Origin: Bdellovibrionales bacterium Ga0074139
GTDB lineage: Bacteria > Bdellovibrionota > Bdellovibrionia > Bdellovibrionales > Bdellovibrionaceae
Length of the DNA stretch: 64,000 bases
NCBI GenBank assembly: GCA_001464795.1
Contig: LNEB01000013.1
Span: forward strand, 62,001-126,000
Direction: 5' to 3'
In this document: positions 19,840-28,550 of the stretch, piece after piece
How positions within the stretch are numbered: position 1 is the first letter of the stretch
Layout of the letters: the number at the start of each line of letters is the position of its first letter
Made by a program: the position numbers and the translations under genes
The notes under the pieces: generated by a model
Databases searched by the model: none
Told to the model about the DNA's origin: nothing
The model's input: only the letters and a program-made list of their open reading frames with translations

Positions 19840-20438
19840 GTTGAGGTCTCGAATTCTTTTTTATGTAAGTAAAGTTTAGCAAGGTAGTCGGTCTCAAGAT
19901 TGATCAGCCCATTCAATGGAATTTGTGACAGATTCGTTCGCGAAACAGTTTCAGGAATTAAACAAAACTCTACCACACCATCACGAATTTCATTGATCGT
20001 TAGACTAACCCCGTGAATGGCAAGGCTGCCTTTTTTCCAAATTAACGGGAGTAAGTTTTTTGGACATTCCACGTTCAGAAACCAGGAGTCACCGTAGGCT
20101 TCATTGCGAACCACTTTTCCTAGGGCTTCCACATGGCCAGTCACAAGATGACCGTGCACACGATCACCAAATCTAAGCGAACGCTCGAGATTCCAAACCT
20201 GTCCTGTCAAAGAATCCATGTGAATGTTGAGAGTTTTTAAAGTTTCAAATCCTAGAATAAAGTGGATGGAGTGGTCGTTAAACAAATGAACCGTTAAGCA
20301 AACTCCATTACAAGCAATACTGTCGCCAATTTTAATATCATCAAAGTTTTTGGGTCGGATTAAAACAACCTCGACGGCCTGCTTGTGGGGGATCACTTTT
20401 AGAATTTGAGATGTGGTCTCGATGATTCCTGAAAACAT
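19836..20438 (-). CDS. ribE: Riboflavin synthase, alpha chain
   Basis: Dismutates two lumazines to riboflavin. The 200-residue protein has the two lumazine-binding repeats typical of the family: MFSGIIET with GDSIACNGVCLTV in the first, and GHLVTGHVEALG with HGVSLTIN in the second. Its stop overlaps the ribB start by 4 bp. It is the first gene of the ribE-ribB-ribH-ntrY-ntrX-proS-pyrF run. The 61-bp gap upstream is too short for an FMN riboswitch and shows none. Confidence 0.96.
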   Translation of the reverse strand: MFSGIIETTSQILKVIPHKQAVEVVLIRPKNFDDIKIGDSIACNGVCLTVHLFNDHSIHFILGFETLKTLNIHMDSLTGQVWNLERSLRFGDRVHGHLVTGHVEALGKVVRNEAYGDSWFLNVECPKNLLPLIWKKGSLAIHGVSLTINEIRDGVVEFCLIPETVSRTNLSQIPLNGLINLETDYLAKLYLHKKEFETST

Positions 20439-20499
20439 GTGAGCATTAGTAGCTGCGCACTAGGTAAAATGCAACCTGGTGCGATGCAACAATGCTGGC

Positions 20500-21615
20500 T
20501 TACATGCCCTTGGGGGCTTCGATATCTTCCACTCGTTTTAACAACTGAACTCTCCAGCCTGGCAGGATCTTACGGTTGTCGTAACGCTGAGTGATGGCGA
20601 CCGTGCTGAAGTTGCGATCCAAGTAGATCACCTCACCCACAGCAATGGGCCTTGGGTTAATGCGGTTATAGCCATTGAATTCGGATTCACAGGGCTTACC
20701 CTTCCAAATCGTAGCGTCTTGGTAGAACTCAAGCTGATCCCCGACTTTCAGGTTCACGTCCGCGCCACCTTTAATAACATATCCCAAGTCACCAAAAGGA
20801 TTTTCTTCATCACCAAAGGGTTTCAAGTCCAAAATCTTTGTTGTCCATTGTACCTTGTTCATCTCATCTTTGATTTTATCAACAGCTGTTACCAAAGCCC
20901 GCTCGGTCACTTTTGAAAGTGGAGTGGATTTGTACCAACCATAACCTAAACCAATTTGATTAAACGACAAGTCCACTTGGCCGTCCGTATCTTTACTGGT
21001 TTCACGCACCAAAGGAGCTGCGATTAACTTCGATTTTCCATTGTTAATGTCTTTTGCGATATCAAAAGCTCTCATTTGAAGGCTCAGCTCTTTGACTTTA
21101 ACACGAAATTTGGCACCTAAACCAAATCCTGTGTGCACAGTGCCTGTATTTTGGTTGAAACCAATGGAAATATTATTTCCTGATGACATTTCATAGGACA
21201 ATACACTGCCTTCAATTTTTACATCAGGCAAATTAATCAAACATCTGGCTTCTTCAGAGAAATAAAGATCATTACCCACATTTTTTGAACCAAAGGCTTT
21301 TTGGTACATACCCTGGGCTCCCGCAAGTACGGGTCCACTTTTTTCCATCATAATTCCAGGTCCATTATAGCTTGCTGTGAATCCTTTAGAATTAAAGAGC
21401 ACGCCATAAAGTTGCTCGCTGGCCACATAGCCGAAGTCAAAATTACCAGCTTCACCGAATTGCACAGACGGAGATCTGACCGCACCGGCATCGGCATACC
21501 ATTTAAGGGCACGTTTTTCGACAACAACAGGTGCCTGCTCTTCGCAACCTTCGTTTCCCATTAAACTAAGACCGAGACCTAACATTGCGACCGATTTTAA
21601 AAATTTTGATTTCAT
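20500..21615 (-). CDS. Secreted or lipid-anchored protein of unknown function
   Basis: A 371-residue protein with a signal peptide (LKSVAMLGLGLSLMG) and a Cys at residue 24 in GNEGCEE, a poor lipobox, so lipid anchoring is uncertain. The middle is rich in Gly and alternating hydrophobic residues (about 100-230), suggesting beta structure; the last part (AVGEVIYLDRNFSTVAIT, then RQ-rich tail) is reminiscent of a small beta barrel. I do not recognise the family. A strong ribosome site (GAGG and AAGG) precedes the ATG. It is a single gene with its own upstream region, next to the ATPase operator region. Confidence 0.6.
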   Translation of the reverse strand: MKSKFLKSVAMLGLGLSLMGNEGCEEQAPVVVEKRALKWYADAGAVRSPSVQFGEAGNFDFGYVASEQLYGVLFNSKGFTASYNGPGIMMEKSGPVLAGAQGMYQKAFGSKNVGNDLYFSEEARCLINLPDVKIEGSVLSYEMSSGNNISIGFNQNTGTVHTGFGLGAKFRVKVKELSLQMRAFDIAKDINNGKSKLIAAPLVRETSKDTDGQVDLSFNQIGLGYGWYKSTPLSKVTERALVTAVDKIKDEMNKVQWTTKILDLKPFGDEENPFGDLGYVIKGGADVNLKVGDQLEFYQDATIWKGKPCESEFNGYNRINPRPIAVGEVIYLDRNFSTVAITQRYDNRKILPGWRVQLLKRVEDIEAPKGM

Positions 21616-21897
21616 CCTTCACCTCACGTCTAGACTATCGACCAACCACAGACTAAAGTTTATAGACGTAGGCCCTGATGATCAAAATTGTGGCAACTGC
21701 CTGTTCTTAAAGGATTTTTATGAACAGTGTTTTAGAATGAGACACTCTAACTTGTTGAAAGTTGTGGAAAATAAAAAAATCGAGAGAAAAACTTTTTTTT
21801 TGATTGAAAAAAGTTTGAGCAGAAATTTAAACAAACTGACGAAAGTCCTGTCGAAAGTTATGACGAAAAAATGAGAGCTTAACATCATAAACTCAAT

Positions 21898-21967
21898 ATT
21901 CCTTATTTTTGGATACATGTCCAAAAATAAGTACTTAATATTTGACTTACGTCCAAAAATAAGGAAT
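21898..21967. promoter_or_regulatory. Triple 12-bp repeat upstream of the DUF4143-type ATPase gene
   Basis: The motif TCCAAAAATAAG occurs three times in 62 bp: inverted at 21902-21913, direct at 21920-21931 and direct at 21952-21963. The first two form a 12-bp palindrome with a 6-bp spacer; the first and third match over 16 bp as an inverted repeat ending with GGAAT. The direct copies start exactly 32 bp apart, about three helical turns. The last copy ends 14 bp before the ATPase start. This is what an operator cluster for cooperative repression looks like. The rest of the 362-bp gap (21616-21977) shows nothing else I can name. Confidence 0.65.
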
Positions 21968-21977
21968 TATAAAATGT

Positions 21978-23093
21978 ATGAAGAAGCGCTATCTTTCTGA
22001 GCAGATTCTAAAAGACTTGAAAAATAAGATGGTCTTTTTAGGGGGCCCTCGCCAAGTGGGCAAAACGACTTTGTCTTTAGACTTATTCTCTGAGAAATTC
22101 TATCTCAACTGGGATTCTTCAGAAGATCGTGAAAAAATCCTAAAATTTGAATTACCAGCAGAAAAAACATGGGTATTTGATGAAATTCACAAATACAAAA
22201 AGTGGCGGAGTTATGTTAAGGGACTTTACGATAAGAATAAAAAGCAGCAAATTGTGGTGACAGGAAGTGCAAGGCTTGATTTCTATCGCTTTGGTGGCGA
22301 CTCCCTACAAGGGCGCTATCACTTTCTAAGACTTCATCCATTTACTATTGATGAATTACAGTCCAATTCTTTCTCGGATTTTAAAACTCTTTTTGAACTT
22401 GGTGGCTTTCCAGAGCCTTTTCTAAAGGGTGATAAAACAGAAGCCACGAGGTGGTCAAAAGAGTACAGATCTCGTATTCTTAGAGATGACATCAGCTCAA
22501 TTGAATCTATTCACGATTTAGGGTCTGCCGAATTGGTTCTTATGCGTTTACCAGAATTAGTCGGTAGTCCACTATCAATCAATGGCATCAGCGAAGATAT
22601 TCAGATTAGTTTTAAAACCATAAAAAAATGGCTTGATATCTTTGAGCGCTTTTATGCCATCTACAGACTTTCACCCTTCGGCTCGACGAAAATAAAAGCA
22701 TTAAAAAAAGACCAAAAGCATTACCACTATGACTGGACACTTGTAAAAGATTTGGGATGCCGATTTGAAAATATGATCGGCAATCACTTGCTAAAACGAA
22801 TTCACTATTTAGAAGACACCCAAGGACGGGAAATTGAACTTAGATATTTTCGCGATAACGAGCAGCGCGAAGTTGATTTTGTTGTCGTAGAAGATAAAAA
22901 ACCAGTATTGTTTATCGAATGCAAATTGAATGATACAAGCGTGTCACCACACTTAAAATATCTAAAGAAAAAATTCCCTTCGGTAGATTCGTATCAGTTG
23001 ACCTATAACGCAAAAAAAGATTTCGTATCACAAGATGGAATTCGAGTCTGTGATGCTCATAATTTGATGACAGAGATTTTATCTAAAATTTAA
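21978..23093 (+). CDS. AAA+ ATPase with C-terminal DUF4143 / nuclease-like domain
   Basis: A 371-residue protein of the COG1373-like ATPase group. Walker A is GGPRQVGKTT (22-31), Walker B is KTWVFDEIH (about 63-71), and a sensor motif VVTGSARLD follows. The C-terminal half holds LPELVGSPLSINGI, typical of the DUF4143 region, and ends with a PD-(D/E)xK-like pattern (REVDFVVVEDKKPVLFIECK). Such genes are sporadically distributed, often horizontally acquired, and their function is poorly known. It has its own upstream repeat cluster and stands alone. The composition is AT-rich by eye. Confidence 0.8.
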   Translation: MKKRYLSEQILKDLKNKMVFLGGPRQVGKTTLSLDLFSEKFYLNWDSSEDREKILKFELPAEKTWVFDEIHKYKKWRSYVKGLYDKNKKQQIVVTGSARLDFYRFGGDSLQGRYHFLRLHPFTIDELQSNSFSDFKTLFELGGFPEPFLKGDKTEATRWSKEYRSRILRDDISSIESIHDLGSAELVLMRLPELVGSPLSINGISEDIQISFKTIKKWLDIFERFYAIYRLSPFGSTKIKALKKDQKHYHYDWTLVKDLGCRFENMIGNHLLKRIHYLEDTQGREIELRYFRDNEQREVDFVVVEDKKPVLFIECKLNDTSVSPHLKYLKKKFPSVDSYQLTYNAKKDFVSQDGIRVCDAHNLMTEILSKI

Positions 23094-23103
23094 CAATAAA
23101 AAA

Positions 23104-23132
23104 TGATTACTGTTAAGTCACTCACTTATAAT
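23104..23132 (+). promoter_or_regulatory. Putative sigma-70 promoter for the transglycosylase-lipoprotein pair
   Basis: A perfect TATAAT (23127-23132) lies 75 bp before the gene start, with a weak TGATTA box 17 bp upstream (23104-23109). No other consensus -10 is seen in this gap. Confidence 0.45.
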
Positions 23133-23206
23133 GTCGATTGCAAAAAGAATAAAAGTCGTTATTATTGATCTCTACTTTCAAGAATTGTCAAAGCAAGCAG
23201 GTAAAA

Positions 23207-23902
23207 ATGGCAAAGCGAGCACCAGTTACTAAAAAAGCTAGAAAAAAGGTGATTCAAGTTCGCGAGCATCTACTGACTGTTCCTACTAGTAAAAAAAATC
23301 CAACTGGTAAAACTATAAGAGACAGTCATCCGAGACGATTAGTAGGAACTTATTTAGATCTTAACGAAATTAATGCAGTATTTAAAAAATATGATCGAAA
23401 GAAAATTATTTATCCTACACCAAAAAAATTAAAAAGTGAATATCCTAATTCCGATCAATTTGATGATTTAATCGCCGTATGGACAGACTACTTCAATAAA
23501 AAAATGAATACTCAATTCCCAATTGATCCTGATGTTATCAAAGCCCTGATCGCAAGTGAATCAAGCTTTGATCCAGACCCTTTAGGTAACAGAAAAATTG
23601 CCAGAGGATTGACTCAAATAACAAAAGCTACATTTAAAATTTTACAGGATCCAAGCGGTGAAGCTAAAGATTTTATTTTCAAGGGTATCAGACAAAAAGA
23701 TTTAGCAGATCCCAACATTTCCATACCAATGGCCATCAGATGGTTGCATCGCAAACGAGAGACTGCAGCAAGCAAACTCAAGCGATCTCCAAGTCATGAA
23801 GAAATTATTTTAGACTATAAAGGTCTTCTTAAAAGCCAATCAGTATATAAAAATAATGCTATCACAAAATATCGAGACATGTATGCGAAACTTAAAAAGT
23901 AA
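23207..23902 (+). CDS. Transglycosylase-like (SLT fold) protein without signal peptide
   Basis: A 231-residue protein. Residues about 105-190 show the SLT pattern: VIKALIASESSFDPDP with the presumed catalytic Glu118 followed by Ser, then ARGLTQITKAT (132-142). The first 45 residues are strongly basic (KR-rich) and there is no signal peptide, so it does not look like a normal Sec-exported periplasmic enzyme. I start it at ATG 23207, which has an AGG site; a TTG 42 bp earlier is in frame. The next gene, a lipoprotein, overlaps its end by 20 bp. Phage-type or contact-delivered lysozyme are alternatives to a housekeeping role. Confidence 0.7.
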   Translation: MAKRAPVTKKARKKVIQVREHLLTVPTSKKNPTGKTIRDSHPRRLVGTYLDLNEINAVFKKYDRKKIIYPTPKKLKSEYPNSDQFDDLIAVWTDYFNKKMNTQFPIDPDVIKALIASESSFDPDPLGNRKIARGLTQITKATFKILQDPSGEAKDFIFKGIRQKDLADPNISIPMAIRWLHRKRETAASKLKRSPSHEEIILDYKGLLKSQSVYKNNAITKYRDMYAKLKK

Positions 23903-24410
23903 ATTATTTGGACTGCTCATAATTGTCGGCGCAGTAGGTTGCCAAACCTACAAAACATTTCACCTTAAATCATTTAAACAATTAAATGCGAGTGATCTAC
24001 ATATCATTCAAGTAAAAGCCTCACTAGTTCAGCAAAAATGTCTTTATTTTAATGCTGAGGCTGATAATAACTGGCGACATCAATATTTCATTTATGTGCG
24101 AAATGATAAAAATGAGTTTTTTGAAATTATGCACCCAACACATCAAGACAAGGAGACATGTGACTTACAAGTTAAGAAAATTGAAAAAATCTTAAAAACA
24201 GGGTCTGAAGTCAGTTTGTGTGCTCGCGGAGAAATAAGGAAAGCCTCAGTCAATCGTGACTACCTTGGAGGCATAATTGACGCGGATTCATCAAATGAAC
24301 CACTCACTGTCTACCAAGCACTCACATTGGACAGTATTTGCTTCTCTAAAAAGTGCTTTAGCAATAATAGTGTCTTTACTACCACATGTCCTGGATTTAC
24401 GAAAAACTAA
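23883..24410 (+). CDS. Lipoprotein coupled to the transglycosylase-like gene
   Basis: A 175-residue lipoprotein: signal peptide LKSKLFGLLIIVGAVGC with the lipid-accepting Cys at residue 20. The mature part has six or more cysteines spread through it, likely forming periplasmic disulfides, and no family that I recognise. The ATG at 23883 lies inside the end of the preceding gene, so translation is coupled and a joint role is likely, for example protecting against or guiding that enzyme. Its end overlaps clpB by 14 bp on the other strand. Confidence 0.65.
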   Translation: MRNLKSKLFGLLIIVGAVGCQTYKTFHLKSFKQLNASDLHIIQVKASLVQQKCLYFNAEADNNWRHQYFIYVRNDKNEFFEIMHPTHQDKETCDLQVKKIEKILKTGSEVSLCARGEIRKASVNRDYLGGIIDADSSNEPLTVYQALTLDSICFSKKCFSNNSVFTTTCPGFTKN

Positions 24411-26982
24411 ACCTGAGCTTCTTCCCATCACTCTCAACTCGCACCTTCGACCCTGGTTTCAAATCCCCCGCAATCATTTGCGTAGCTAATGGATTTAAAA
24501 CATCAGTCTGGATCAATCGCTTCAAAGGGCGTGCTCCGTAGATGGGATCAAAGCCACGCACAGATAAGTAGTCCAAAGCTTCTTGTGCGAATTCAATGGC
24601 AATTTTTTTCTCTTCAAGCCGAGAGATCACGGATTTCAACTGCACCGACACGATATCTCGAAGTTGTTCTTGCCCCAGAGGCTTAAACATAATGATCTCG
24701 TCAATACGGTTCAAAAATTCAGGTCTGAAAGAAGATCTTAAAACTTCCATGACCTTTTTTTCTTTTTCCGTCATCGATAAATCTTTATCGATCAAAAATT
24801 GAGAGCCCATATTAGAAGTCATGATGACCACGGTGTTTTTAAAATCCACCGTTCGACCTTGACCGTCAGTTAGCCTTCCGTCATCTAAAACTTGTAATAA
24901 AATATTAAACACTTCAGGATGAGCTTTTTCCACTTCATCAAGCAGCACAACACTGTAGGGTTTTCGTCTGACAGCTTCTGTAAGCTGCCCGCCTTCTTCG
25001 TAACCCACATATCCCGGAGGGGCTCCCACAAGTCTTGAAACAGTGTGCTTTTCCATGTACTCGCTCATGTCGATACGGATAATAGATTGCTGATCATCAA
25101 ACAAAAATTCAGCCAGCGCTTTGACAGTTTCTGTTTTTCCGACTCCTGTTGGACCTAAAAATAAAAAACTGCCGATGGGTTTATGAGGATCTGAAATTTC
25201 AGCTCTTGATCTTCTGACCGCATCAGCTACCATTTTTAAGGCGTGATCTTGACCGACCACACGGGCTGACATCAGCTTTTCCATCTCAAGTAATTTCTTT
25301 GTTTCACTGCTGAGCATTTTAGAAACAGGAATTCCCGTCCACTTGGCCACGACTTCGGCCACTTCTTCAGGCCCCACTTCTTCTTTTAAAAGTTTGCTGG
25401 GTGATGAAGTTGTTTCTGTTTTGAATTCAAGACTTGCAATTAATTTTTCAGTGTCAGGAATTTTTCCATATTTCAATTCCGCTGCACGTCCCAAATCACC
25501 GGTGCGCTCGGCTTTTTCCATTTCAACTCGGAGTTGATCAAGCTGTGATTTTAAATTTTTACCTTTTTCAAGACCACCTTTTTCAAATTCCCATTGCTCT
25601 CGGAGTTGTTGATTCTGAGCACTGAGTTCTGAAATTTGCTTTTCAAGCTGACCCAATCGGTCCATTGAAGCGGCATCTTTTTCTTTTTTTAAAGATTCTT
25701 TTTCCACCCGAAATTGCATCAGTCTTCTTTCAATTTCATCAATGGCTTCAGGTCTGGATTTTGATTCAATCGACAGCCTTGAAGCCGCTTCGTCAATCAG
25801 GTCGATGGCTTTATCAGGTAAAAATCTTGAAGTGATATAACGATGAGACAGCTTCACAGCTGCTACTAACGCAGAATCCATGATGCGAATCCCGTGATGA
25901 ACTTCGTATTTTTCCTTCAGGCCCCGCAAAATTGTTAAAGCCTCATCAGGACTGGGCTCGTCTACAAGTACTGTTTGAAAACGACGCTCAAGAGCTGCAT
26001 CTTTTTCGATATATTTTTTATATTCATCTAATGTGGTCGCACCGATGCAACGAAGCTCACCTCTTGCAAGGGCTGGTTTTAAAAGTTGACCAGCATCCAT
26101 GGCTCCTTCGCCTTTACCTGCACCCACTAAGGTATGAATCTCATCGATAAATAAAATAATTTGTCCAGCCGCTTGAACCACTTCGTTAATGACAGCTTTT
26201 AGACGCTCTTCAAATTCTCCGCGGTACTTGGCCCCTGCGATTAAAGATCCCATATCTAAAGACATCAGCGTCTTGCCTTGTAAATTTTCAGGCACATCGT
26301 CTTTGACGATTCGAGTGGCCAGTCCTTCAGCAATTGCTGTTTTACCCACACCAGGTTCACCAATCAAAACAGGATTATTTTTAGTGCGTCTTGATAACAC
26401 CTGCATCACACGCCGGATCTCATCATCGCGGCCGACAACTGGGTCAAGTTTACCCTCTTGTGCCAATTGTGTCAGATCACGAGCGTACTTTTTTAGAACT
26501 TCAGTTTTACTTTCAGGATCATCATCGTTCACTTTTTTACCCTGCCGCATGTCTTGAATAGCTTTTTCAACAGCTTGCAGCCCAATCCCATTCTTTTTAA
26601 ACAAATTTTTAAGTTCAGAATCATCTAATTTAAGGGCTGCTACAAAAAAATGTTCTGTAGAAATAAAAGAATCACCAAAAGCTCGCATTTCCACTTCGCT
26701 ACCTTGAAACAACTTTTCCAGCCTCGAGCTAGCTGTAACTTTCGAGGGACCTGAGACTTTTGAAAGTTTATCGAGTCTTTCCTTAATCGACTTGAGAACC
26801 ACCACAGGAGCTTGTCCCAGCTTTTCAATGATACGCGGGACAAGACCTTCTTGCTGCTTGATCAGCTCATAAAGAACGTGCTCAGGCTCGACTTGAGGAT
26901 GCTTTTCAGTTTCAGCCAGTTTTGCTGCATTCTGCATGGCCTCTTGGGATTTTCTTGTCATTTTCTCTATATCGTGGCTCAT
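24397..26982 (-). CDS. clpB: ClpB disaggregase
   Basis: Hsp100 chaperone that rescues aggregated proteins together with DnaK. The 861-residue protein has the N-terminal double-repeat domain, first AAA+ module with [13 protein letters not shown] and [14 protein letters not shown], the coiled-coil middle domain (about 400-530, Glu/Lys-rich), and second AAA+ module with [13 protein letters not shown] and [12 protein letters not shown]. The middle domain and the absence of an IGF loop exclude ClpA. A GAGAGGGA ribosome site precedes the ATG, and a sigma-32-like promoter lies just upstream. Confidence 0.98.
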   Translation of the reverse strand: MSHDIEKMTRKSQEAMQNAAKLAETEKHPQVEPEHVLYELIKQQEGLVPRIIEKLGQAPVVVLKSIKERLDKLSKVSGPSKVTASSRLEKLFQGSEVEMRAFGDSFISTEHFFVAALKLDDSELKNLFKKNGIGLQAVEKAIQDMRQGKKVNDDDPESKTEVLKKYARDLTQLAQEGKLDPVVGRDDEIRRVMQVLSRRTKNNPVLIGEPGVGKTAIAEGLATRIVKDDVPENLQGKTLMSLDMGSLIAGAKYRGEFEERLKAVINEVVQAAGQIILFIDEIHTLVGAGKGEGAMDAGQLLKPALARGELRCIGATTLDEYKKYIEKDAALERRFQTVLVDEPSPDEALTILRGLKEKYEVHHGIRIMDSALVAAVKLSHRYITSRFLPDKAIDLIDEAASRLSIESKSRPEAIDEIERRLMQFRVEKESLKKEKDAASMDRLGQLEKQISELSAQNQQLREQWEFEKGGLEKGKNLKSQLDQLRVEMEKAERTGDLGRAAELKYGKIPDTEKLIASLEFKTETTSSPSKLLKEEVGPEEVAEVVAKWTGIPVSKMLSSETKKLLEMEKLMSARVVGQDHALKMVADAVRRSRAEISDPHKPIGSFLFLGPTGVGKTETVKALAEFLFDDQQSIIRIDMSEYMEKHTVSRLVGAPPGYVGYEEGGQLTEAVRRKPYSVVLLDEVEKAHPEVFNILLQVLDDGRLTDGQGRTVDFKNTVVIMTSNMGSQFLIDKDLSMTEKEKKVMEVLRSSFRPEFLNRIDEIIMFKPLGQEQLRDIVSVQLKSVISRLEEKKIAIEFAQEALDYLSVRGFDPIYGARPLKRLIQTDVLNPLATQMIAGDLKPGSKVRVESDGKKLRFSFS

Positions 26983-27012
26983 ATAGGTCCCTCTCTATCA
27001 CTTAGATTAAAC

Positions 27013-27038
27013 ATGAGGCGTACCCAATGAAAGTCAAG
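27013..27038 (-). promoter_or_regulatory. Sigma-32-like heat-shock promoter of clpB
   Basis: On the minus strand CTTGACT (27032-27038) and CCTCAT (27013-27018) are 13 bp apart, close to the sigma-32 consensus CTTGAAA-N13-CCCCAT. The expected start lies about 23 nt before the clpB ATG. The same bases also cover the start codon region of the divergent small gene at 27027, so the two genes may interfere with each other. Confidence 0.6.
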
Positions 27039-27272
27039 ACGGCGAAAACACCAAAAAGAATACGCCCCAGCATCAAGCTTGATAAAATTCATCCCGCTCA
27101 GTTTAATAAATATAGATTGCCTTGGGCCTGTGAGGATTGCACTCACTTTGATTCCATCAATGAAAGCTGCACTCTGGGCTACAACACCGTTCACCATCGC
27201 CTAGTCCAGCAACAAAAACAGTACGAAATGTCTGGATCAATGGCCCTGTGCAGGTTTCAAGAGATCGACTAA
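27027..27272 (+). CDS. Small Cys-rich protein, divergent from clpB
   Basis: An 81-residue basic protein with four cysteines: CEDC at about 35-38, then single Cys at 48 and 75, together with several His (THF, HHR), a layout that would suit a small metal-binding domain. There is no signal peptide. A GAGG site lies ahead of the ATG. I do not recognise a family. It lies 44 bp from clpB in the opposite direction, and its start overlaps the clpB promoter. Confidence 0.6.
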   Translation: MKVKTAKTPKRIRPSIKLDKIHPAQFNKYRLPWACEDCTHFDSINESCTLGYNTVHHRLVQQQKQYEMSGSMALCRFQEID

Positions 27273-27409
27273 CGACCCGTAAAAGTCAAAATTCCATTAC
27301 GACTTGAGTCTAATTGTAGCAGAAAAAACGCATTTCTCGCCTACAGTCCTGTCAAGAACACGTCACAAACCGTCGAAGTTTATTTTGTGAATACTTAATA
27401 ACTTTAATT

Positions 27410-27592
27410 TGGATCCAGGAGGATCCAGAGAATCAAGGTCAGATTCTCTCCCCAACGCCGAAAGGAGGGCCTTCAAGGATGAGATAACAACTTAAAACAA
27501 AATCGAACATTGAAAGTTCGATAGTAGGTTTTAAAAGGCCAAAAATTAACGAAGGCTCGGATGCCGATCTGAAATCTCAAACGAGAAATCAG
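27410..27592 (+). promoter_or_regulatory. Structured flagellin mRNA leader (four hairpins)
   Basis: The 384-bp gap before the flagellin gene carries four local inverted repeats on the coding strand: 27410-27416 with 27421-27427 (7 bp, loop AGGA), 27427-27434 with 27442-27449 (8 bp), 27502-27508 with 27516-27522 (7 bp), and 27569-27592 (two 4-bp helices with an internal loop). The first hairpin exposes GGA in a four-base loop and has GGA on both sides, as CsrA-type regulators favour; CsrA control is inference. I found no convincing sigma-28 promoter. Confidence 0.55.
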
Positions 27593-27615
27593 AAAACAAC
27601 AGGGAAGGATTTTTT

Positions 27616-27633
27616 ATGAAGTTTAAATATTAA
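27616..27633 (+). CDS. Five-codon upstream ORF (MKFKY) before flagellin
   Basis: ATG-AAG-TTT-AAA-TAT-TAA starts 6 nt after a very strong ribosome site (GGGAAGGA, 27602-27609), stronger than that of the flagellin gene itself (AAAGGA), and stops 23 nt before it. A translated mini-ORF here could load ribosomes for flagellin or tune its output. It could also be chance; the site strength is the main argument. Confidence 0.4.
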   Translation: MKFKY

Positions 27634-27656
27634 CTAAATTAACAAAGGACAATAAA

Positions 27657-28490
27657 ATGGGAATGAGAATATCTACAAACATCGCAGCACTTAACGCTCA
27701 AAGAAATTTGATGGGTAGCCAGCGTGTTATGAACAAATCAATGGCGCAATTAGCTTCTGGAAGCAGAATCAACATTGCTGCTGACGATGCTGCAGGTCTA
27801 GCGATCTCTGAGAACTTGAAAGCTCAGATCCGATCATCTGCTCAAGCACAACGAAATGCGAACGACGGTATCTCTATGGTACAAACGGCTGAGGGTGGTC
27901 TTTCTGAGATCAGCAACATCGTAACTCGTCTTCGTGAACTTGGTATCCAAGCGGCTTCTGACACTGTTGGTGAGACAGAGCGTGGATTTCTTGATAAAGA
28001 GGTTCAGCAATTGAAAAACGAAGTTCAGCGTATTGCATCTGTTACAACTTGGGGAACAACTAAGTTACTTGACGGATCTTCACCTGATTTCGATTTCCAA
28101 GTGGGTATCTTTAACAGCGACTTTGAAGATCGTATTACATTTGCTTCTTCTGAGAACGTAGCGACTTTGGATGCCTTGGGACTTGATAGTCTTGATTACA
28201 CTTCTAAAGAAGGTGCACAATCAGCACTAGAACAACTGGATCTGGCTCAAACAAGCGTGAACGGAACTCGTGCAAACCTTGGAGCTCTTCAGAATCGATT
28301 AACTTCGACTGTTGATAACTTAGGTGTGTCACAAGAGAACTTGTCTGCAGCTAACTCACGAATTCGTGACACTGACGTAGCACAAGCTTCATCTGAGATG
28401 GTACGAAACAACATCTTGTTACAAGCTGGTACTTCTACATTGGCTCAAGCTAACCAATCTAATCAATTGGCGCTTAAGTTGATCGGGTAA
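27657..28490 (+). CDS. fliC: Flagellin
   Basis: Filament subunit; 277 residues, near the short end of the family, consisting almost only of the conserved D0/D1 parts. N-terminal MRISTNIAALNAQRNL and LASGSRINIAADDAAGLAIS, C-terminal SRIRDTDVAQASSEMVRNNI and QANQSNQLALKLIG are canonical; the central domain is only about 80 residues. Ends in a strong terminator at 28500-28535. Bdellovibrio-type bacteria usually have several such genes; only one is here, and no other flagellar structural genes are in the window. Confidence 0.97.
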   Translation: MGMRISTNIAALNAQRNLMGSQRVMNKSMAQLASGSRINIAADDAAGLAISENLKAQIRSSAQAQRNANDGISMVQTAEGGLSEISNIVTRLRELGIQAASDTVGETERGFLDKEVQQLKNEVQRIASVTTWGTTKLLDGSSPDFDFQVGIFNSDFEDRITFASSENVATLDALGLDSLDYTSKEGAQSALEQLDLAQTSVNGTRANLGALQNRLTSTVDNLGVSQENLSAANSRIRDTDVAQASSEMVRNNILLQAGTSTLAQANQSNQLALKLIG

Positions 28491-28499
28491 TTAATCTGG

Positions 28500-28535
28500 G
28501 ATGTAGGTGAGGATCAATCCTCACCTACATCTTTT
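28500..28535 (+). terminator. Intrinsic terminator of the flagellin gene
   Basis: A perfect 14-bp inverted repeat (28500-28513 with 28518-28531) with a TCAA tetraloop is followed by TTTT and a T/A-rich stretch. It begins 9 bp after the flagellin stop and is the strongest terminator in the window. Confidence 0.95.
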
Positions 28536-28550
28536 ACTATTTTAAGGATT

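Noticed and set aside
20439-20499. FMN riboswitch before ribE
   Set aside because: The gap is 61 bp and lacks the conserved FMN-box sequence.
21718-21924. 68-codon frame in the gap upstream of the ATPase
   Set aside because: Low-complexity Phe/Leu/Lys sequence in an AT-rich gap, no ribosome site, and it runs through the repeat cluster.
27545-27569. GCCGAT before the flagellin gene as sigma-28 -10 box
   Set aside because: No TAAA box at 15 bp spacing; the match is partial and it lies inside the leader hairpins.
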